From: Lachnospiraceae bacterium
GTDB lineage: Bacteria; Bacillota; Clostridia; Lachnospirales; Lachnospiraceae
Direction of reading: 5' to 3'
DNA: 33,017 nt
Assembly: GCA_017619295.1 (NCBI GenBank)
Contig: JAFZSQ010000037.1
Coordinates: forward strand, 1-33,017
Positions within the stretch are counted from its first letter, which is position 1. Every line of letters begins with the position of its first letter. This document shows positions 22,591-30,954 of this stretch, piece after piece. The position numbers were made by a program, and so were the translations under genes. Under the pieces are notes generated by a model. It saw nothing but the letters and a program-made list of their open reading frames with translations. It was not told the DNA's origin and searched no databases.

Positions 22591-24338
22591 CCTGCGTTAA
22601 ACCAGCAATTTTCTTTAGAGAACTCGTTAAGACTACTCAGAAGTTAAAGAGCGGAGAAAACTTCAGAACCAAAGAGCGTAAGTTCGTTCCTGATTTCATG
22701 ACTTCGTCACTCGGTAATAACCTTATGACCTATGAAACAGGTAAAGGCAGCACCAAGACAGTCTTTGGTGGAGCATACGATAGAATCGGTCAGAAGTATA
22801 CTCCTGACATTCCTAATCCTGAGGCATCACTTAGTGAGAAGACATTCTTCCATGCAGACCTTTACGGAAGTCCTTTGCTTGCCACAGATGAAGCAGGAAA
22901 CATTAGGCGCGTTTCAAGCCTTGGTATCTGGGGTGAAGGAGAAACAACTCTTCCCGATACCCTTGATGAGAACTTAAGATTCTCTACATATCGCTATGAT
23001 TCTGCAATCGGCAAGTATTACGGCAACGCGAGATTCTATGATCCCAAGGCAGGCAGAATGCTTGCAATCGACCCCATAAAGAGGGGTATAAATGGGTATG
23101 GATATTGTGACAATGATCCCGTAAATGAGGTGGATCCTGATGGCAACGTACCTCAGCTCGTAACTGCTCTAATTGGAGGCGCCGGAGGAGCTCTGTTTGG
23201 CTTCGGAAGAGGTTTTGTGCAGTCTGTGATTTCACAAAAACTATCCGGAAATCAGATTGACTGGCACGAGGCTGTTGGAGAAGGTATATATGGTGCAGTA
23301 TCTGACGGAACCAGGGGATTAGCTGTTGGCCTGACAGGGCAAATAGGATTAATAACGCTTGCAGATGCTGCAGGTGGGGCATTAGGGAGCGTTGCAAAGC
23401 AATGGTATTTGAATGGAAACCTTAATGATATTGATTATTTTGAGGTGGCTAAAGATGCCGTAGGAAACGCAATTAATGGCTATGTTTTTGGAAAGGGTCG
23501 CTCCAAAACCTTGGGTGAAGAGGCTAAACGAGGAGCTAAAGCCATTGGCTTAACTACAGCCTTTGATTACCTGACAGATTATGCCAAAACCCGATATAAT
23601 AACAATAGGTTTGCCGGATTAGAAGATTCCATGGCGATAGGTGCAGATATAGGCTTTAGAGATGCTTATGCAGCTATGCCAATGTCAAAAGATCCAAGAA
23701 GAGGATGCGGCGAATCTAGCACATTTACCTTGGGTATAAGTCCATATAGTGCAGATCGCATTGGTGCGGGCCTACGCGCAGTTCAGGAAAGACGTGCGAA
23801 AGAGAATGAGTTTAGCCTTGTTGATTTTGGATTAAATGTCGCGGCAGGAACTGCTTTGGGCGCAATAGAGAGTGCCGGCGCCTATAAATTTGGTCAAATA
23901 GGTAAAAAAGGCTATGAACTGTATAAACAGTACAAAAAGACACGTAGTCCCAAGGCACATGCACCGGAAGTACCACTATTAACTACTTCAAGTTACATAT
24001 CTGGAAAAACTGAAGATCACCATATTATTCCCAAATTCCGAGGTAAAAGTGAGAAATATGCAAACTTTATTTCGGAAAGAGGAATAGATGTAGACTTGTA
24101 TACTGTAATCGTAGGCGGTGGGAAAGGAGGATATCATCTGAACTCAATACATGGAAAGGGAAAATGGAATGTAAAATGGATAGAGTTTATAGAAGATAAC
24201 CCAAACGCGTCAGCAAAAGACATATACCAATTTGCCGGGAAAATGCTGGATGATTATGGACTGAACGGGTTTAATATTCATCCCTATAGAAAAAAAATAG
24301 TGTTATGCGCAGGATGCGAAGTATCAATACGTTTATAG
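22566..24338 (+). CDS. Truncated Rhs C-terminus with HNH-like (DUF2380/SitA-type) nuclease tip
   Basis: The frame (GTG at 22566, 590 residues) encodes only the end of an Rhs/YD-repeat protein: HADLYGSPLLATDEAGN, the RHS core RFYDPKAGRMLAIDPI and NDPVNEVDPDG (to about 193). A variable Gly/Ala-rich tip follows, ending in a nuclease-like domain with EDHHIIPKF (His485, His486) and GYHLNSIHGKGKWNVKWIEF, which resembles the DUF2380/SitA-type toxins of the HNH/AHH group. The YD-repeat shell and secretion parts are absent and no Shine-Dalgarno site is visible, so it is either an orphan tip module or a pseudogene. The real start is uncertain; homology begins near residue 16. The cognate immunity gene follows 46 bases later. 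Confidence 0.72.
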   Translation: MTFILPPASCVKPAIFFRELVKTTQKLKSGENFRTKERKFVPDFMTSSLGNNLMTYETGKGSTKTVFGGAYDRIGQKYTPDIPNPEASLSEKTFFHADLYGSPLLATDEAGNIRRVSSLGIWGEGETTLPDTLDENLRFSTYRYDSAIGKYYGNARFYDPKAGRMLAIDPIKRGINGYGYCDNDPVNEVDPDGNVPQLVTALIGGAGGALFGFGRGFVQSVISQKLSGNQIDWHEAVGEGIYGAVSDGTRGLAVGLTGQIGLITLADAAGGALGSVAKQWYLNGNLNDIDYFEVAKDAVGNAINGYVFGKGRSKTLGEEAKRGAKAIGLTTAFDYLTDYAKTRYNNNRFAGLEDSMAIGADIGFRDAYAAMPMSKDPRRGCGESSTFTLGISPYSADRIGAGLRAVQERRAKENEFSLVDFGLNVAAGTALGAIESAGAYKFGQIGKKGYELYKQYKKTRSPKAHAPEVPLLTTSSYISGKTEDHHIIPKFRGKSEKYANFISERGIDVDLYTVIVGGGKGGYHLNSIHGKGKWNVKWIEFIEDNPNASAKDIYQFAGKMLDDYGLNGFNIHPYRKKIVLCAGCEVSIRL

Positions 24339-24384
24339 GCTGTGTCCCATTTGCACATCAATATAGTTAAAAGAAAGGAGAAAG

Positions 24385-24951
24385 ATGAATTTATATTTTG
24401 ACGAATTAAAGGAATATATTTCAACTAAATATGAGGTCAAATTAATTAACGAGAGGAGATGTTGCATAAAAATAAATAACATTTTAGGGCAGGATGTCAA
24501 TGAAGATGTTAGAAATGTCTATGAAAACTTCGAAGAACTAGAAATGGCATGGTTCGATTCATCAGGCAGATTAATCGGAGAAATTGACTTTGTTGCATAT
24601 AAAGAATTAGCCAGTGCCAATGAAGAATTGATAGAAATTATGAATGAATCTTATGATATTGAGACTGATGAGTTTGATGTTAAGGACGATATAATGAATT
24701 GGTATCCGGTATTTAGATTTGCTAATGGGGACGCTTTTTGCGTAGACATTAGGAATGGGCACATAGTATTTTATGAACATGACGTGTTTGATCAAGGACC
24801 AAATATACATGGGCTTATTATTGCAAAATCATTAAATGATTTATTTTATAAATGGAGCCAAATACACTTTGCTAATGTATACTATTGGGAAAAAGGGACA
24901 AATGAGAATGGGATAGATTTATCTTCTGAAATTGTTCAGTCTTTCAAATAA
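24385..24951 (+). CDS. SUKH-like immunity protein
   Basis: This 188-residue acidic, cytoplasmic protein lies immediately downstream of the Rhs nuclease tip, the standard immunity position. RBS GAAAGGAG (24373-24380) is four bases before the ATG. The second half reads like the SMI1/KNR4 (SUKH) fold: WYPVFRFANGDAFCVDIRNG, then HIVFYEHDVFDQGPNIHGLI and a final helix SLNDLFYKWSQI. The N-terminal third is less typical. Function as a neutraliser of the preceding nuclease is inferred from position and fold. Base composition is clearly AT-richer than in the flanking core genes, consistent with transfer. Confidence 0.68.
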   Translation: MNLYFDELKEYISTKYEVKLINERRCCIKINNILGQDVNEDVRNVYENFEELEMAWFDSSGRLIGEIDFVAYKELASANEELIEIMNESYDIETDEFDVKDDIMNWYPVFRFANGDAFCVDIRNGHIVFYEHDVFDQGPNIHGLIIAKSLNDLFYKWSQIHFANVYYWEKGTNENGIDLSSEIVQSFK

Positions 24952-24972
24952 GATAATCATCACTAACACACT

Positions 24973-25015
24973 AAGAAGCAGATATATTAAAGAAAAAATA
25001 TCTGCTTCTTGCGTT
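24973..25015 (+). terminator. Terminator-like hairpin after the SUKH-like gene
   Basis: A perfect 13-bp stem, AAGAAGCAGATAT (24973-24985) with ATATCTGCTTCTT (24998-25010), has a 12-nt loop. The tail GCGTTGTT is poor in T, so termination may be partial. Confidence 0.6.
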
Positions 25016-25074
25016 GTTAAGGATGTTATATGTCACATTTATGAAAACAAACATAATTAAAAGGAGGAGTAGCA

Positions 25075-25515
25075 ATGCTGGACAGAATGGGAAGGGACGA
25101 GATGGTATACAAAATAGCGGATATTGGTTGTAACTGGATGAAATCGGACGATGAAATATTGAAAGATATGCGTTCCATCTCAAATCCTAATTTTCAAGAT
25201 TTCCAAGGCTTTTCATATCTTCATACAGCTTGTCAAACACATTGCATCGAGGCTGTGAAAATACTTTTGGAACTTGGTGCTGACCCAAATATCAACGATA
25301 ATAGGGGGTTTTCTCCTATATCATGTGCTGTAGGTAGCATAAACGAGAATAATATACCTATTTTAAAGTTGATGCTGGATTATGGTCTTGACCTTCAAAA
25401 AAGGGAAGGAGACCAAACACTTAAAGAATTCTTGGAACGCTTTAATGAGGATGACATGAATAGAGTAATCGAAGAATATATTGCGAAACTGTCAGCCAAA
25501 ACAGAATCATCTTAA
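25075..25515 (+). CDS. Ankyrin-repeat protein, putative orphan immunity protein
   Basis: The 146-residue protein has at least two ankyrin repeats: FQGFSYLHTACQTHCIEAVK followed by ILLELGADPNI, and NRGFSPISCAVGSINENNIP followed by ILKLMLDYGLDL. AAGGAGG (25061-25067) is seven bases before the ATG. Small ankyrin proteins are a known immunity type in polymorphic toxin loci, and this one lies right after an Rhs toxin/SUKH pair with no toxin of its own, so I read it as an orphan immunity gene kept against toxins of relatives. Another ankyrin role cannot be excluded. AT-rich codon use matches the island. Confidence 0.65.
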   Translation: MLDRMGRDEMVYKIADIGCNWMKSDDEILKDMRSISNPNFQDFQGFSYLHTACQTHCIEAVKILLELGADPNINDNRGFSPISCAVGSINENNIPILKLMLDYGLDLQKREGDQTLKEFLERFNEDDMNRVIEEYIAKLSAKTESS

Positions 25516-25570
25516 TACATTACAAATTTCAGGCAACTCATTAGTGGAGGCATCTATTCTTTTTACAGAG

Positions 25571-25608
25571 AAGCAGGCATATCGAAAACGGTAAGCCTGC
25601 TTTCTTTA
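25571..25608 (+). terminator. Terminator after the ankyrin gene
   Basis: AAGCAGGC (25571-25578) pairs with GCCTGCTT (25595-25602), with a 16-nt loop and TCTTTA tail. It starts with the same AGAAGCAG motif as the hairpin at 24973. Confidence 0.65.
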
Positions 25609-25660
25609 TGTATGATTATTAAGACTTCCTTAATATTGTCCCGAAACACTTGAAAAAACT

Positions 25661-26134
25661 ATGGAGAAGACTTTAACACCGCTTAATGTGGCCCTTTCGG
25701 TAATCGGTGCTTTTATTGGGGAGAAGTTTAAGACAATAGGCCCGGAACTATTTTTCTTTTGCTATTTGATGCTGGCTGATTATATTACGGCACTGATTGC
25801 ATGTCATAAGGAAGCGGTGGAACATCCGGGAAGTACGAAATACGGCTGGAACAGCAAGAAGGGTGTCATTGGAATCTATAAGAAGATTGGGTATTTCTTC
25901 ACAATATTTGTGGCCTTTGGTTTGGACTATGTCATAACTCATTTGATAGGAAAGATATGGCCTGACAGCAGCGTATACGCCATATTCGGAACATTGGTAC
26001 TGACTTGGTTTATTCTTAACGAATTGTTATCGATTCTGGAAAATGTTGGGAGAATGGGTGTACAGCTTCCTGATTTTCTGGTGAAGACTATTTCTGAGCT
26101 ACGAAAGAGTGTTGATGAGAAGAAGGAAATATAA
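25661..26134 (+). CDS. Phage/toxin-secretion holin family protein
   Basis: The 157-residue membrane protein has three or four hydrophobic segments and the typical wording of the phage_holin_4_1/TcdE-like family: FFFCYLMLADYITALIA, GWNSKKGVIGIYKKIGYFFT, and WFILNELLSILENVGRMGVQ near the end. Such holins make membrane lesions that release endolysins or large toxins. No endolysin or other phage gene accompanies it, so it is a lone holin. It could be a prophage relic or serve release of the polymorphic toxins beside it. No clear Shine-Dalgarno site precedes the ATG. Confidence 0.82.
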   Translation: MEKTLTPLNVALSVIGAFIGEKFKTIGPELFFFCYLMLADYITALIACHKEAVEHPGSTKYGWNSKKGVIGIYKKIGYFFTIFVAFGLDYVITHLIGKIWPDSSVYAIFGTLVLTWFILNELLSILENVGRMGVQLPDFLVKTISELRKSVDEKKEI

Positions 26135-26143
26135 TCACATCAT

Positions 26144-26173
26144 TTGTATTATCCCGAGGGAATAGAGTATTAT
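26144..26173 (+). promoter_or_regulatory. Possible promoter of uvrC
   Basis: TTGTAT (26144-26149), 18 bp, TATTAT (26168-26173). Transcription would start at about the ATG (26180), so the message could be leaderless; no Shine-Dalgarno site is present at normal distance. Confidence 0.35.
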
Positions 26174-26179
26174 TAGTAT

Positions 26180-28027
26180 ATGTTTGACATTGAAGAAGAA
26201 TTGAAAAAGCTCCCCCATACTCCGGGAGTTTATATAATGCATGATGCGTCGGATGCCATTATCTATGTGGGTAAGGCCATCGACTTATTTAACCGTGTCC
26301 ACTCATACTTCAGGGTGGGTTATAAGAAGTCGCCCAAAATTGAGAAGATGGTTACTCAGATTAAGAGATTCGAGTACATCATTACGGATTCGGAACTGGA
26401 AGCTTTGGTGCTTGAGAACAACCTGATTAAGGAGCATGAGCCAAAGTATAATACCATGCTTAAGGATGATAAGACTTATCCCTATATCATGGTGACTCTT
26501 GGAGAGAAATTCCCGAGAGTAAAGTCCTCAAGAACGATGAAGAAGGACAAGTCCAGATACTTTGGCCCCTTCACATCAAACTATGCGGTGAAGGAGACTT
26601 TGGATCTTCTTAATAAGGCATATAAGATAAGAACCTGCAATAAGAAGCTTACGGGAGAGCCTGAAGGTCGTCCCTGTTTAAACTACCATATAGGACAGTG
26701 TATGGCACCCTGCACCGGTAAAGTAAGTGAGGAAGAGTACAGGGAAAATATCGATAAAGTTCTGGACTTCCTGGGTGGCAATTATTCCTCCATCGTGAAG
26801 GACCTGGAAGCAAAGATGAATGCTGCTTCAGAGGCTTTGGACTTTGAGACTGCGGCTACATACAGAGACCTTATTAACAGTGTTAAGGCTGTAACCCAGA
26901 AGCAGAAGATTACGGACCATGACGGAGATGACAAGGACGTTATCGCCATAGCAAGAGACAGGCAGGATAACGAGGCAGTTGTTCAGGTTTTCTTTGTAAG
27001 GGACGGAAAACTTATCGGAAGAGAACACTTCTATATGACACATGTGTCATCGACTGAAACCGATGCCGATGTGCTCGGAGATTTTGTAAAACAGTTCTAC
27101 GCAGGAACACCCTATATTCCAAAGGAGATTATGCTTCCCACAGAGCTGGAGGAAGCAGGTCTTATTGAAGAATGGTTAACGGGCAGAAAGGAATCCAGAG
27201 TATATATCAAGGTTCCTAAAATTGGTTCCAAAGAGAAGCTGGTGGAGCTGGCGAGAAAGAACGCTGCCCTTGTACTTAATCAGGACAGGGAGAGATTAAA
27301 GAGAGAAGAAGGCCGAACAATCGGAGCCGTTAAGGAAATTCAGGAGCTTCTGGGACTTGATAAACTTAACCGAATGGAAGCCTTTGATATATCCAACACC
27401 AGCGGTTTTGAAAATGTAGGCTCCATGGTGGTTTTTGAAAAGGGTAAACCCAAGAGAAGCGACTACAGAAAATTCAAAATCAAAACAGTCGCAGGTCCCG
27501 ACGACTACGCCTGCATGCATGAAGTTTTAACCAGAAGACTCTTAAGAGGAAAAGAAGAATCGGGAGAGGAAATAAGCACCGGTTTTTCAACCCTTCCCGA
27601 CTTGATTCTTATGGATGGTGGAAGGGGCCAGGTTAATATCTGCTTAAAGGTCCTTGATGAACTTAAGATGAACATTCCCGTTTGCGGAATGGTTAAGGAT
27701 GATTTTCACAGAACCAGAGGAATCTATTTTAACAACAAAGAACTTCCCATAGATACTCATTCCGAAGGATTTAAACTGGTTACAAGAATTCAGGACGAGG
27801 CTCACAGATTTGCCATCGAGTTCCACAGATCCTTAAGAAGCAAGGATCAGACCAAATCCGTTTTGGATGAGATTTCGGGAATCGGACCCGCAAGGAGAAA
27901 GGCTCTCATGAGAACTTTTGCCTCCATAGAGGATGTAAGGAATGCCACCCTTGAAGAACTTGAGGCAATTCCCGAGATGAATCCAAAGGCTGCGGAGAGT
28001 GTTTATGGCTATTTCCACAAGCAATAA
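26180..28027 (+). CDS. uvrC: UvrABC excinuclease subunit C
   Basis: The 615-residue nucleotide-excision repair nuclease makes both incisions around a lesion. An N-terminal GIY-YIG domain ([20 protein letters not shown]), a cysteine region ([13 protein letters not shown]), a UVR motif ([17 protein letters not shown]), a UvrC RNase H-like domain ([32 protein letters not shown]) and the C-terminal helix-hairpin-helix ([16 protein letters not shown]) are all present in the normal order and length. The start is fixed by homology although no ribosome binding site is visible. It marks the return to core genome after the island. Confidence 0.97.
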   Translation: MFDIEEELKKLPHTPGVYIMHDASDAIIYVGKAIDLFNRVHSYFRVGYKKSPKIEKMVTQIKRFEYIITDSELEALVLENNLIKEHEPKYNTMLKDDKTYPYIMVTLGEKFPRVKSSRTMKKDKSRYFGPFTSNYAVKETLDLLNKAYKIRTCNKKLTGEPEGRPCLNYHIGQCMAPCTGKVSEEEYRENIDKVLDFLGGNYSSIVKDLEAKMNAASEALDFETAATYRDLINSVKAVTQKQKITDHDGDDKDVIAIARDRQDNEAVVQVFFVRDGKLIGREHFYMTHVSSTETDADVLGDFVKQFYAGTPYIPKEIMLPTELEEAGLIEEWLTGRKESRVYIKVPKIGSKEKLVELARKNAALVLNQDRERLKREEGRTIGAVKEIQELLGLDKLNRMEAFDISNTSGFENVGSMVVFEKGKPKRSDYRKFKIKTVAGPDDYACMHEVLTRRLLRGKEESGEEISTGFSTLPDLILMDGGRGQVNICLKVLDELKMNIPVCGMVKDDFHRTRGIYFNNKELPIDTHSEGFKLVTRIQDEAHRFAIEFHRSLRSKDQTKSVLDEISGIGPARRKALMRTFASIEDVRNATLEELEAIPEMNPKAAESVYGYFHKQ

Positions 28028-28031
28028 AATC

Positions 28032-28060
28032 TTGTGGCAACATATCCACTGTGATAAAAT
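28032..28060 (+). promoter_or_regulatory. Promoter of the hprK operon
   Basis: TTGTGG (28032-28037), 17 bp, extended -10 TGATAAAAT (28052-28060). Confidence 0.55.
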
Positions 28061-28109
28061 GAGTAGTTGAAGCAGGTTGCTTCAAAAATAAACTAAAGAG
28101 GAGAATCCT

Positions 28110-29048
28110 ATGGCCAGCGTTCGATTATCAGCTATTATTGAGAAAATGAAACTGGACAACCTGACACCCGAGATTAATGCGGACAAGATCCGTATTACTC
28201 AGCCGGATATCAACCGTCCCGCACTTCAGATGGCAGGTTACTTTGAACACTTTGAAGAGACACGACTTCAGGTTATCGGATTTGTGGAATACACCTACAT
28301 GCAGGGTCTTTCCGAGGACAGGAAGAAAGAGGTTTACGAACAGCTTCTTTCCTATGAAATTCCCGCAATCGTATTCTGCAGAGAGCTTACACCCGACCCC
28401 TTGTTTATAGAGGTGGCGCTTAAGCATCAGAGAGCCGTTCTTGTTTCCAAGAAAGCTACATCCGCATTTATGGCGGAGATAATTCGTTGGCTTAATGTAA
28501 AGCTTGCACCCTGTATCACCATCCATGGCGTACTCGTAGACGTTTATGGTGAAGGTGTTCTTATTACAGGTGAGAGCGGTATCGGTAAATCCGAGGCAGC
28601 ATTGGAGCTTATAAAGCGTGGGCACCGTCTTGTAACCGATGATGTTGTCGAAATCAGAAAGGTATCCGATGATACCCTGATCGGATCTGCTCCCGAGATT
28701 ACCAAGCACTATATCGAGCTTAGAGGTATCGGTATTGTGGACGTTAAGACACTCTTCGGTGTATCAAGCGTCAAGGAAACTCAGAGCATTGATATCGTTA
28801 TCAAGCTTGAGGATTGGAATAAAGACAAGGAATACGACCGCCTTGGTCTTGAGGAAGAGTACACAGAATATCTTGGAAACAAGATTGTCTGCCATACCAT
28901 TCCCATCAGACCCGGACGTAACCTTGCGATTATCTGTGAGACAGTTGCGGTTAACCACAGACAGAAGAAGATGGGTTATGACGCAGCCAAAGAGTTCTAC
29001 CAGAGAGTACAGGCGTCCTTCACAAAGAACAGGGACGACGATGATTAA
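28110..29048 (+). CDS. hprK: HPr(Ser) kinase/phosphorylase
   Basis: The 312-residue enzyme phosphorylates and dephosphorylates Ser46 of HPr-type proteins in response to glycolytic metabolites, the sensor step of carbon catabolite control in Gram-positive bacteria. His139 in the HGVLVD motif, the P-loop GESGIGKS (154-161), TDD (176-178) and the family signature ELRGIGIVDV (203-212) are intact. AAGAGGAGA (28096-28104) is the RBS. It leads a run of genes (ROK kinase, murB, whiA, HPr-like) with small gaps. A likely substrate is encoded 2.8 kb downstream. Confidence 0.96.
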   Translation: MASVRLSAIIEKMKLDNLTPEINADKIRITQPDINRPALQMAGYFEHFEETRLQVIGFVEYTYMQGLSEDRKKEVYEQLLSYEIPAIVFCRELTPDPLFIEVALKHQRAVLVSKKATSAFMAEIIRWLNVKLAPCITIHGVLVDVYGEGVLITGESGIGKSEAALELIKRGHRLVTDDVVEIRKVSDDTLIGSAPEITKHYIELRGIGIVDVKTLFGVSSVKETQSIDIVIKLEDWNKDKEYDRLGLEEEYTEYLGNKIVCHTIPIRPGRNLAIICETVAVNHRQKKMGYDAAKEFYQRVQASFTKNRDDDD

Positions 29049-29071
29049 TTAAGTGAAAGAGGAATGTTTTA

Positions 29072-30016
29072 ATGAAGAATTATGTTTTTGGTGTAGATGT
29101 GGGAGGAACAACCGTTAAGATCGGTTTGTTCGACAAAGAGGGAAAAGCAATTGATAAGTGGGAAATCCCCACTCGTACAGCTAACGGCGGAGAAGCAATT
29201 CTTCCCGACATAGCTAAGTCCATAGAAGATAAGATGGCTGAGAAGAACATCTCCAAAGATGATCTTATCGGCGTGGGTCTCGGTGCACCCGGTCCCGTAG
29301 ATGACAACGGAATGATCCACAAAGCGGTTAACCTTGGATGGGGCGAGTTCTCCATCAAAGAGAAACTTGAAAGCATTCTTGGCGTTCAGGTTGAGGCAGG
29401 TAACGATGCCAACGTTGCAGCATTGGGTGAAATGTGGCAGGGCGGCGGCCGTGGCTACAAGAACGTAGTTGCTGTTACTCTTGGAACCGGTGTTGGCGGT
29501 GGTATCATCGTTGACGGCCAGATCTTAAGCGGTACCAGCGGAGCTGCCGGCGAGATCGGACATATCCACTTAAACGACAGCGAGTTAAGTGTCTGCGGAT
29601 GCGGCAACAGAGGATGCCTTGAGCAGTATGCTTCAGCAACCGGTGTTGTAAGACTTGCAAAGAGACGTCTCGTTGCAGATGAGAAGCCCAGTGTATTAAG
29701 AGATACAGAGCTTAGTGCCAAGTCAGTATTCGATGCTGTTAAGGCAGGAGATGAAGTGGCAATCGATGTTGCCAAGGAATTCGGAAGATGCCTCGGTATC
29801 GGTCTTGCAATCGTTGCAGCAGTTATGAACCCTCAGATATTTGTTATCGGAGGCGGTGTATCAAAGGCAGGCCCTGTGCTCTTCGATTACATTATTCCCG
29901 CATATAACAACAACGTATTCCCTGCAGCAAGAGACATCAAGTTTGCCCTTGCTGAGCTTGGAAACGATGCCGGAATCTACGGCGCAGCTAAACTTGTACT
30001 TGATAAAGCAAACTAA
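29072..30016 (+). CDS. glk: ROK-family glucokinase
   Basis: The 314-residue sugar kinase of the ROK family probably makes glucose 6-phosphate from glucose and ATP. The N-terminal phosphate loop DVGGTTVK (9-16), the sugar-binding LGAPGPVDDNG, the second phosphate motif TLGTGVGGGIIVDGQ, and the ROK zinc site (GHIHLN, then CGCGNRGCLEQYAS) are visible. No N-terminal helix-turn-helix is present, so it is an enzyme and not a NagC-type repressor. Glucose as substrate is inferred from overall similarity to Gram-positive GlkA and from linkage to hprK. AAAGAGGA (29056-29063) supports the start. Confidence 0.9.
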   Translation: MKNYVFGVDVGGTTVKIGLFDKEGKAIDKWEIPTRTANGGEAILPDIAKSIEDKMAEKNISKDDLIGVGLGAPGPVDDNGMIHKAVNLGWGEFSIKEKLESILGVQVEAGNDANVAALGEMWQGGGRGYKNVVAVTLGTGVGGGIIVDGQILSGTSGAAGEIGHIHLNDSELSVCGCGNRGCLEQYASATGVVRLAKRRLVADEKPSVLRDTELSAKSVFDAVKAGDEVAIDVAKEFGRCLGIGLAIVAAVMNPQIFVIGGGVSKAGPVLFDYIIPAYNNNVFPAARDIKFALAELGNDAGIYGAAKLVLDKAN

Positions 30017-30031
30017 AAACGGAGCTCGGGT

Positions 30032-30946
30032 ATGATTACAAAGGAAACAAAGGAAGCAATAAGTCGTTTGGTTCCCGAAAGTCATATTTTATATGACGAA
30101 CCCCTAAAAAAGCATACAACATTTCAGGTAGGCGGAAATTCCGACTGCCTGATTTTTGTTGAAAAAGAAAAAGAACTGGCGGACCTTTGCAAATACCTGG
30201 ACTCTGAAAACATACCCCGCTTTTTAATAGGAAACGGAAGCAATCTTCTTGTAAGTGACGAAGGTTTTGACGGAGTAATCCTTGAAACAAGACGTCTGTT
30301 TTCTGATATAAAAGTTGAGGGAGAAACAATTATCGCCAAGGCCGGAGCATTAATGTCCAAAATCGGCTCCGTTGCTTTGGAAAATGAACTTACAGGCTTT
30401 GAGTTTGCCGCAGGAATTCCAGGAACCATCGGCGGTGGTGTTGTGATGAATGCCGGAGCTTACGGCGGAGAACTTAAGGATGTAATCACAAGCGTAAGGG
30501 TTCTTACAAAAGAGGGTGAATTTATGGAAATCCCCTGTGAGGACATGGGCTTTGGTTACAGGACAAGCGTTGTAAGAAAAAAGGATTATATCGTTACCGA
30601 GGTAAAGATTAAACTTTCCAAAGGTAATAAGGAAGAAATAAAAGCCACAATGGAGGACCTTAAGGAAAGAAGGAAATCCAAACAGCCTTTAGAATTCCCC
30701 AGTGCAGGTTCAACTTTTAAAAGGCCTGAGGGATATTTTGCCGGAAAGCTTATTGAGGATACGGGCCTTAGAGGATATACTGTGGGCGGAGCAATGGTTT
30801 CGGAGAAGCATTGCGGATTTGTAATAAACAAAGGAGATGCCAGCGCATCAGACATTGACAGACTGATAAAGGATGTAGGCGAGCGCGTCAAAGAGACTTT
30901 TGGAGTAACATTGGAACCCGAAGTAATCAGACTGGGAAAGTTTTAG
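30032..30946 (+). CDS. murB: UDP-N-acetylenolpyruvoylglucosamine reductase
   Basis: The 304-residue flavoenzyme reduces UDP-GlcNAc-enolpyruvate to UDP-MurNAc in peptidoglycan synthesis. FAD-binding wording is clear: TTFQVGGNSDCLIF, FLIGNGSNLLVSDEGF and GIPGTIGGGVVMNAGAYGGE. FGYRTSVV, PSAGSTFKRP with the catalytic Ser, and the late Glu in LEPEVIRLG complete the active site. Length and arrangement fit the shorter type II MurB of Gram-positives. Its TAG stop overlaps the AGGAGG site of whiA, so the two genes are coupled. rapZ, often found between murB and whiA in relatives, is absent here. Confidence 0.96.
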   Translation: MITKETKEAISRLVPESHILYDEPLKKHTTFQVGGNSDCLIFVEKEKELADLCKYLDSENIPRFLIGNGSNLLVSDEGFDGVILETRRLFSDIKVEGETIIAKAGALMSKIGSVALENELTGFEFAAGIPGTIGGGVVMNAGAYGGELKDVITSVRVLTKEGEFMEIPCEDMGFGYRTSVVRKKDYIVTEVKIKLSKGNKEEIKATMEDLKERRKSKQPLEFPSAGSTFKRPEGYFAGKLIEDTGLRGYTVGGAMVSEKHCGFVINKGDASASDIDRLIKDVGERVKETFGVTLEPEVIRLGKF

Positions 30947-30954
30947 GAGGCAAT

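Noticed and set aside
20536-26134. Intact prophage between ftsH and uvrC
   Set aside because: Only one holin is phage-like; no integrase, capsid, tail or attachment repeats could be seen.
28128-28709. 193-codon minus-strand frame inside hprK
   Set aside because: It is the antisense of a well-supported gene, with no RBS and no recognisable protein features.
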